From an uncultured bacterium (lineage in GTDB: Bacteria > Verrucomicrobiota > Verrucomicrobiia > CAIQCK01): a DNA stretch of 64,000 nucleotides. Positions 59,954 to 64,000 of this stretch are shown here, piece by piece; positions within the stretch are counted from its first letter, which is position 1; each line of letters opens with the position of its first letter. The DNA lies in assembly GCA_903870275.1 (NCBI GenBank), contig CAIQCK010000059.1, positions 29,180 through 93,179 on the forward strand, written 5' to 3'. A program made the translations under genes and the position numbers. A model generated the notes under the pieces. That model saw only the letters and a list, made by a program, of their open reading frames with translations, was not told where the DNA came from and did no database searches.

Positions 59954-60268
59954 TCACGGTGCAAAACCGTTAATCGACCAACATAGCATTGTAAACAAAA
60001 ACTCTATCGTCGGCCAAAAACACACCGGAGCAGAAATCAACAACCACAAGCACTTCTTTCGGTCATTCAGCCGGGCGCTCAAGAATGCTCCCATCAAACA
60101 AACAATCCATATTGCGATTCCGATAAAGTTGGTTTCTATGCTGCTTGTGCCAAAACCGAATAATCGAGTCCAAATCCCGTAGTGAGGCAACAATGACGCT
60201 ATCATCGTGCCCAAACAGCAGAACCAAAAAAGACAATACCGGCTTGTATCTCTAATATTCATTCCCAT
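59954..60268 (-). CDS. Small multi-TM protein
   Basis: 104 residues with three hydrophobic segments (YCLFWFCCLGTMIASLLPHY, FIGIAIWIVCLMGAFLSA, LWLLISAPVCFWPTIEFLF). AT-richer than its surroundings, like the cassette genes nearby, but no clear attC was seen next to it. No family recognised. Confidence 0.55.
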   Translation of the reverse strand: MGMNIRDTSRYCLFWFCCLGTMIASLLPHYGIWTRLFGFGTSSIETNFIGIAIWIVCLMGAFLSARLNDRKKCLWLLISAPVCFWPTIEFLFTMLCWSINGFAP

Positions 60269-60346
60269 GCCTTCATATGGAAGGCGCGACAGACCGCAGA
60301 AACTAACGCGGGAATCACTATTTTAAACGCGTCGTCCGTACGCGGC

Positions 60347-61438
60347 TCACAGATACTCGCTGCCGAACTGCTCGCCGACGAGCTTGTGCATTTCCTTGAT
60401 CGCTTCGGCCTGGTCGGCGCGGCAGACGAGCGTGGCGTCGGGGGTGTGGATGATGATGAGGTCTTCGCAGCCGATGGCGGCGATGAGGTGCTTCGGGTCG
60501 TTGGAGGCGACGAGCGAATTCTTCGTCCCGCGCAACAGGTGACGCGCGGAGATGGCGTTGCCGTCGGCGTCGCGCGGGCAGGTTTGCGCGAAGAACGGCC
60601 ACGAGCCGACATCGAGCCACTTCAACGGCATCGGCACGGCCGCGACGCGCACCTTCGGGTCGCGCGAGGCCGGCTCCATCACGGCGAAGTCCACGCTGAT
60701 TTTCTTGAGCGTCGGATAAACCTCCGCGAGCACGACGTCGCGTTGCGGCGTGTCCCAGACGTTCGCGATCCGCAGGATGCCGGCGTGGTTCTCCGGCGAG
60801 TAGCGGCGGATGCAATCGAGCAGCGTGTCCGCGCGCCAGATGAACATGCCGCTGTTCCAGAGGTAGCGGCTCGCTCCGGCGGCGAAGTAGCCTTGCGCGG
60901 TGGCGGCGTCCGGCTTTTCCTTGAACTGCTCGACGACGCGCGCGTTGCCGGCGAGCGGCTCGCCGAGCTGGAGGTAACCGTAGGCGGTCGCCGGCCCGGT
61001 CGGCGCAATGCCGAAGGTGACGAGGGCGTTGGGGAACTTTTCGGCAATCTCATAGCCGCTGGCGACGATGCGCTGAAACTCGTCCACCGGTTCGATGATG
61101 TGATCGGCGGTGAAGACGGCGATGACGGCGTCCGGGTCGCGCCGGGCGATGATGGCGGCGCTGAAGCCGATGGCGTTGAGCGTGTCACGGCCGCACGGCT
61201 CGCCGAGAAAACGGTCGCCTCCGAACGCGGGCAGCGACTGCTGGATGACGGCGCGGTGCTTGTTGGCGGCGCAGACGAACCGCTGCGCCGGCGGCACGAG
61301 GCCGTCGAGCCGTTCGGCGGCGATTTGCAGGAGGCTCTTGCCGCCGATGAACGGGATGAGTTGTTTGGGCAGCGCCTCGCGGCTCATCGGCCAGAGCCGC
61401 GTCCCCGAGCCGCCCGCCATGATCATTGCGTGTCGCAT
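60347..61438 (-). CDS. manC: Mannose-1-phosphate guanylyltransferase-like
   Basis: 363 residues. Makes GDP-mannose from GTP and mannose-1-phosphate. Signature MAGGSGTRLWPMSREALPKQ, the metal-binding FTADHIIEP, VVEQFKEKPD and the sugar-site NSGMFIWRADTL with KWLDVGSWPFF. Single-domain form without the ManA isomerase domain. Near a cytidylyltransferase and GHMP kinase gene, consistent with surface-sugar synthesis. Confidence 0.88.
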   Translation of the reverse strand: MRHAMIMAGGSGTRLWPMSREALPKQLIPFIGGKSLLQIAAERLDGLVPPAQRFVCAANKHRAVIQQSLPAFGGDRFLGEPCGRDTLNAIGFSAAIIARRDPDAVIAVFTADHIIEPVDEFQRIVASGYEIAEKFPNALVTFGIAPTGPATAYGYLQLGEPLAGNARVVEQFKEKPDAATAQGYFAAGASRYLWNSGMFIWRADTLLDCIRRYSPENHAGILRIANVWDTPQRDVVLAEVYPTLKKISVDFAVMEPASRDPKVRVAAVPMPLKWLDVGSWPFFAQTCPRDADGNAISARHLLRGTKNSLVASNDPKHLIAAIGCEDLIIIHTPDATLVCRADQAEAIKEMHKLVGEQFGSEYL

Positions 61439-61462
61439 GGTGTGCTCTTGTAACCGACAGCT

Positions 61463-61486
61463 AGAATCCGCGCAAGTTTGTGTTGG
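61463..61486. repeat. Direct repeat of the cytidylyltransferase 3' end, copy 1
   Basis: 24 bases, 22 matching 62155-62178, which are the last codons (..TNLRGF) of the gene at 62153. The two copies flank the cassette gene block. Confidence 0.6.
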
Positions 61487-61497
61487 ATTGGCACACC

Positions 61498-61596
61498 GCC
61501 GAACGTTCAGATCTCAGGCACGCGGGACCAACCGGCGTGAACCGCGAAGCGGAACTGGAGACGCCATCCAGCGTTGCCTGCAGCGATTTGTTAGCC
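61498..61596 (-). other. attC-like integron recombination site
   Basis: On the minus strand GGCTAAC (overlapping the stop of the lipoprotein gene) to GTTCGGC, 99 bp. Inner arms CAGGCAACGC and GCGTGCCTG pair with one bulged base, and the apex CCGCTTCGCGG is the same as in classical attC sites. Bulged bases are a hallmark of functional sites. Confidence 0.7.
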
Positions 61597-62019
61597 ATGT
61601 TTAAGCTTCTTCCAGCCATATGGGGCCTGTTCAACTGTGAACATTGCTTCTTCAGGACGATAACCACCGGGACGATACAGCATGGAAAAGTCAGCGTCAC
61701 TACGCCCGACTTCGAATGACACGACTACGGTGCTACCCGCCATGAACACGACCAAGCAGTATCCTTCGCTGCTCGAATGCGGAAATGGAACATCCTTTCC
61801 CACTTCCTTCTTAATGACATCCGGTGGGGTATATGGCGCAAAGAAATGGACTCTGTCCCAAGAAAACGCCGTGAACTTCTTCAGTTCGATAACTTCCTTC
61901 CTGGCAATGGCATCTCGAAGGGCGGGTATGGCAAAACTATGTGAATCACTCTTCGCGCAGCCTATGAGTGCGAGGCCGACTGCAAGGATGAGGACAGTTA
62001 TCTTCATTTTGGCTAACAT
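61591..62019 (-). CDS. Lipoprotein encoded on a candidate integron cassette
   Basis: 142 residues from ATG 62019 or MKIT at 62007. Signal with lipobox LALIGC. Mature part YCLVVFMAGSTVVVSFEVGR, FHFFAPYTPPD-like segments; no family recognised. Bounded on both sides by attC-like sites and AT-richer than neighbours, so it appears to be a mobile cassette. Confidence 0.65.
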   Translation of the reverse strand: MLAKMKITVLILAVGLALIGCAKSDSHSFAIPALRDAIARKEVIELKKFTAFSWDRVHFFAPYTPPDVIKKEVGKDVPFPHSSSEGYCLVVFMAGSTVVVSFEVGRSDADFSMLYRPGGYRPEEAMFTVEQAPYGWKKLKHG

Positions 62020-62069
62020 GTAATGGACAGTCTGTATATCTCGGTCAAGACAGACTGTCCGTTGTTGTC
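62011..62069 (-). other. 59-bp attC-like site upstream of the lipoprotein cassette
   Basis: Minus strand: GACAAC box, GGACAGTCTG, a 16-nt loop, CAGACTGTCC, then GTTAGCC. The inner 10-bp arms (62025-62034, 62051-62060) are perfect. Size equals the classical 59-base element. The lipoprotein start lies inside its right end. Confidence 0.6.
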
Positions 62070-62152
62070 TAAACCGTCGGGTGGTGGAGCGTAATTCGTT
62101 CCAAAAGCTTTATGTTCTCGAAGTTTCTTTGCCATCGCTTCTCCAACGATGT

Positions 62153-63070
62153 TCAGAATCCGCGCAAGTTCGTGCTGGTGCGGCGCGTCAGGCCTTCCTT
62201 CGGCACGCGCTTGAGCGTGAGATACTGGATGCCTTGCTTCGCGCAGAATTCGCGCTTCTCGGGTTTGTCGCCGTCTTCGTTGACGGCGTAGATGTCGGGC
62301 TTGATCCGCAGCATCTCCGGCTCGGCGTCGAGCCAGCCCCAGCCGGTCGTGATCAACGCCTGATGCACGTAGCGAATGGAGGCGCAGAGGTAGCGGCGCT
62401 CGTCCTCCCGGAACAGCGGATGGCCCGCGCCCTTGAGATGCTCCACGTTCGCGTCGTTGCCGGCGATGACGTAGAGGTCGCCGTATTGCGACACTTCCTC
62501 GAAGAACCGGACGTGGCCGGAGTGGAACCAATCATAGCAGCCGGTGACCACAACCTTCTTGCGGCCCGGCGCCGGCGGTGCGATGACGAGGTCGGGTTTC
62601 GGAAACCCGGCGAAGTTTTTGCTGGTGACCACGTGATACGCGAGGCGGTTCGCTTCGCAGAACGCGCGTTTAGCCGGCGTGTCGTGCGGCTCGTCCACGG
62701 CCCAGATGTCGGGCCGGACATCGCCGAGTGGCAAGGTGGGGCGAGACTCCGTCGAGCCACCTTGGATGAGGATGGGAGCAACCGAACCAGGCTCGACGGA
62801 GTCTCGCCCCACCTGGAACTGATCCAGCGGCAGCGCGTCCGAAGAGAACGGGCTGTTGACGATCCTGACCTCGCGCACGTAGCGGATGGACTCGACGAGG
62901 TAGAGCCGCTCGGCCTGCGGGAACTTCGGGGCTTTGCCGGTGGCAGCGCGGACGGCGCCGTCGGACCAGAGCAGCACGCTCACGTCGCCGAGTTTGGCTG
63001 CTTCTTCCAAAAAGCGGACCTGCGGCGAGCGCAGATCGTCGAAACTGGCGGAGACGGCAACGCGTTTCAT
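62153..63070 (-). CDS. Tandem cytidylyltransferase-like protein
   Basis: 305 residues. Two nucleotidylyltransferase folds. The second has the active HxGH in CYDWFHSGHVRFFEE and a normal GNDANVEHLKG. The first (AVSASFDDLRSPQVRFLEEA) has LRSPQ in place of HxGH, so is probably inactive. The two are linked by a segment (VGRDSVEPGSVAPILIQGGS) encoded by an inverted palindromic repeat. It likely activates a sugar phosphate or alcohol phosphate with CTP; the adjoining kinase-like gene supports sugar activation. Start ATG 63070. Confidence 0.78.
   Translation of the reverse strand: MKRVAVSASFDDLRSPQVRFLEEAAKLGDVSVLLWSDGAVRAATGKAPKFPQAERLYLVESIRYVREVRIVNSPFSSDALPLDQFQVGRDSVEPGSVAPILIQGGSTESRPTLPLGDVRPDIWAVDEPHDTPAKRAFCEANRLAYHVVTSKNFAGFPKPDLVIAPPAPGRKKVVVTGCYDWFHSGHVRFFEEVSQYGDLYVIAGNDANVEHLKGAGHPLFREDERRYLCASIRYVHQALITTGWGWLDAEPEMLRIKPDIYAVNEDGDKPEKREFCAKQGIQYLTLKRVPKEGLTRRTSTNLRGF
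62735..62813. repeat. Inverted palindromic repeat read in frame
   Basis: 62735-62758 and 62790-62813 are perfect inverted arms (GGTGGGGCGAGACTCCGTCG and its complement). The same 24-bp arm occurs once in the prophage at 35868-35891 in the tail chaperone, read in the same frame (VGRDSVEP). Confidence 0.85.
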
Positions 63071-63077
63071 CGTCGTG

Positions 63078-63878
63078 CTATTTCGCGACGCGGACATTGA
63101 CGCGAAACGCGCCGGGCACCGGCTCCTCCGACAGCACGTAGAGGTAGCCGCCTCCGCAACCCGAATACATCGCGCCGGGATACCGCGACTGGTAGTGCTT
63201 CATCAACGCCACAAGGTCCACCTTGATCGTCGGATGCCGGACGACGTGCGGCAGCAGCGTCTCCCAACACGCCATGCACTCGTTCATGGACGCGCCGAGC
63301 GCCCGGATGTCCCGCGCGAGGATGGCGTCGTAGCAATCCCTGCCCGACTGGCCGAGGCGCTGGATCCATTTCAGATCGAGGTTCTTCACGCCGAGCGGGC
63401 TGTAGCCTTCCGGCCGCGGCTCGACCGGCAGCACATGGATCACCTTCTCCAACCAGCGCGCGATCTTCGGGTCGTTGTTGGACTCGATGTGCACCGGGAA
63501 GATGCCGCCGGCGTGCGTGAAGTCGTAATCGAGCCGGTTCACGCCGGGATAAATCAAGCCGATCATGTCCTGACTGCCCGACGGCTCGGACTTGCCTTTG
63601 TTTTCCTCGGCGTAGAGTTCCTCGACCAGCTTCGCCGGCTCACCGGCGGGCAGGCGGCCGTTCCAGAGCTTCAGCGCAATCTTGCGGGTGCCGGTCGCCA
63701 TGCCGGCGCGTTCCATCCAGCGGAACGTCGGCTCCAGACCGATGACCACCATCGATCCGGGCGGCGTTGGGTTGAGCCGCGACACGAACGGCTGGTCAAT
63801 CCATCCGCCCGCCAGCGCAATGCGATACGGAATCCCGCCGATGACATCCGTGAGCTTGCCGATGGTTTTTCTGCTCAT
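63078..63878 (-). CDS. GHMP kinase-like sugar kinase
   Basis: 266 residues from ATG 63878. N-terminal GGIPYRIALAGGWIDQPFVS is like the substrate loop of heptose and fucose kinases of the GHMP family (RIDLAGGWTD), and the C-terminal YSGCGGGYLYVLSEE is like the glycine-rich motif 3. A clear central GLGSSA-type ATP loop is not seen, so the activity is uncertain. Seven bp before the cytidylyltransferase gene, so co-transcribed. Confidence 0.65.
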   Translation of the reverse strand: MSRKTIGKLTDVIGGIPYRIALAGGWIDQPFVSRLNPTPPGSMVVIGLEPTFRWMERAGMATGTRKIALKLWNGRLPAGEPAKLVEELYAEENKGKSEPSGSQDMIGLIYPGVNRLDYDFTHAGGIFPVHIESNNDPKIARWLEKVIHVLPVEPRPEGYSPLGVKNLDLKWIQRLGQSGRDCYDAILARDIRALGASMNECMACWETLLPHVVRHPTIKVDLVALMKHYQSRYPGAMYSGCGGGYLYVLSEEPVPGAFRVNVRVAK

Positions 63879-63937
63879 GCGAGTTGGCAATGTCGGTTCA
63901 GTCGCAACTTCCTCTTCTTCACGAACACTGACTGGGA

Positions 63938-64000
63938 GCGGCGGTTTCCAAACCGCCGCACGGTTCGCCCGATGAAGACGGTGCGGCGGTTTGGAAACCG
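63938..64000. repeat. Palindromic dispersed repeat, two copies
   Basis: GCGGCGGTTT-CC-AAACCGCCGC at 63938-63959 is a perfect palindrome; GTGCGGCGGTTTGGAAACCG at 63981-64000 is a second copy cut by the window edge. Confidence 0.7.

Noticed and set aside
61461..61700. Minus-strand ORF starting MANKSLQATLDG
   Set aside because: It is the translation of the attC-like site, not a gene.
62013..62150. Possible short gene ending in the 59-bp attC-like site
   Set aside because: The frame (MAKKLREHK...) lacks a ribosome site and overlaps the attC-like element; at most a truncated cassette gene.

Overview
The window is GC-rich bacterial chromosome carrying one complete-looking Mu-like transposable prophage. 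I infer a Verrucomicrobia-type host (Pedosphaera/Limisphaerales-like). The grounds are the protein mix, the many short palindromes, and the dispersed GTCAGAA-, CAGTGGGCA- and TCACCAATCA-type repeats that occur both between and inside genes. This is inference; there is no rRNA gene here to confirm it. I saw no tRNA, rRNA or CRISPR array.

Host left flank (1-7728): a truncated heparinase-like lyase, a small conserved protein, an outer-membrane barrel, a sigma-70-like factor followed by purN (a hairpin covers the purN start), acetyl-CoA synthetase acsA and a diheme cytochrome c.

Prophage (about 7734-45550, 37.8 kb; candidate 5-bp target duplication GGCTG). Repressor and early genes diverge from an AT-rich operator at about 16.73-16.82 kb. 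The plus-strand early operon holds a Ner-like regulator, many tiny ATGA-coupled genes, a ParB-like protein, MuA and MuB homologues, Gam, an ASCH protein and a radical-SAM-like DUF5131 protein. It runs into head genes (MuF fused to a metallopeptidase, gpG, gpI-like protease, gpT), tail genes with a -1 frameshift chaperone pair and a tape measure, fibre-like proteins and an adenine methylase. Unlike Mu, the lysis and packaging genes lie on the opposite strand, left of the repressor: TM/coiled-coil protein, holin-like protein, small lipoprotein, papain-like peptidase, small terminase, a terminase split into two cistrons, and portal. A 32-bp identical sequence precedes both the left (lysis) and right (protease) late operons, the positions of Mu late promoters Plys and PI. 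It is a good candidate for a shared late promoter or operator.

Host right flank (45551-64000): a small secreted protein; an ECF sigma factor and a decayed copy of it bracketing an aldo/keto reductase and an alcohol dehydrogenase; integron-type gene cassettes with attC-like sites near 49.7 kb and 61.5-62.1 kb; a CusCBA-type copper/silver efflux operon with a Cys-rich metal-sensor-like protein and an anti-sigma-like protein; a PagL-like lipid A deacylase; an S41-family protein lacking its catalytic dyad; and a sugar-nucleotide group (manC-like, tandem cytidylyltransferase, GHMP kinase-like).

The same repeat-derived peptides (for example VGRDSVEP and ITNHxSPVT) appear in the same frame in prophage and host proteins, so short repeats have entered coding sequence in both.
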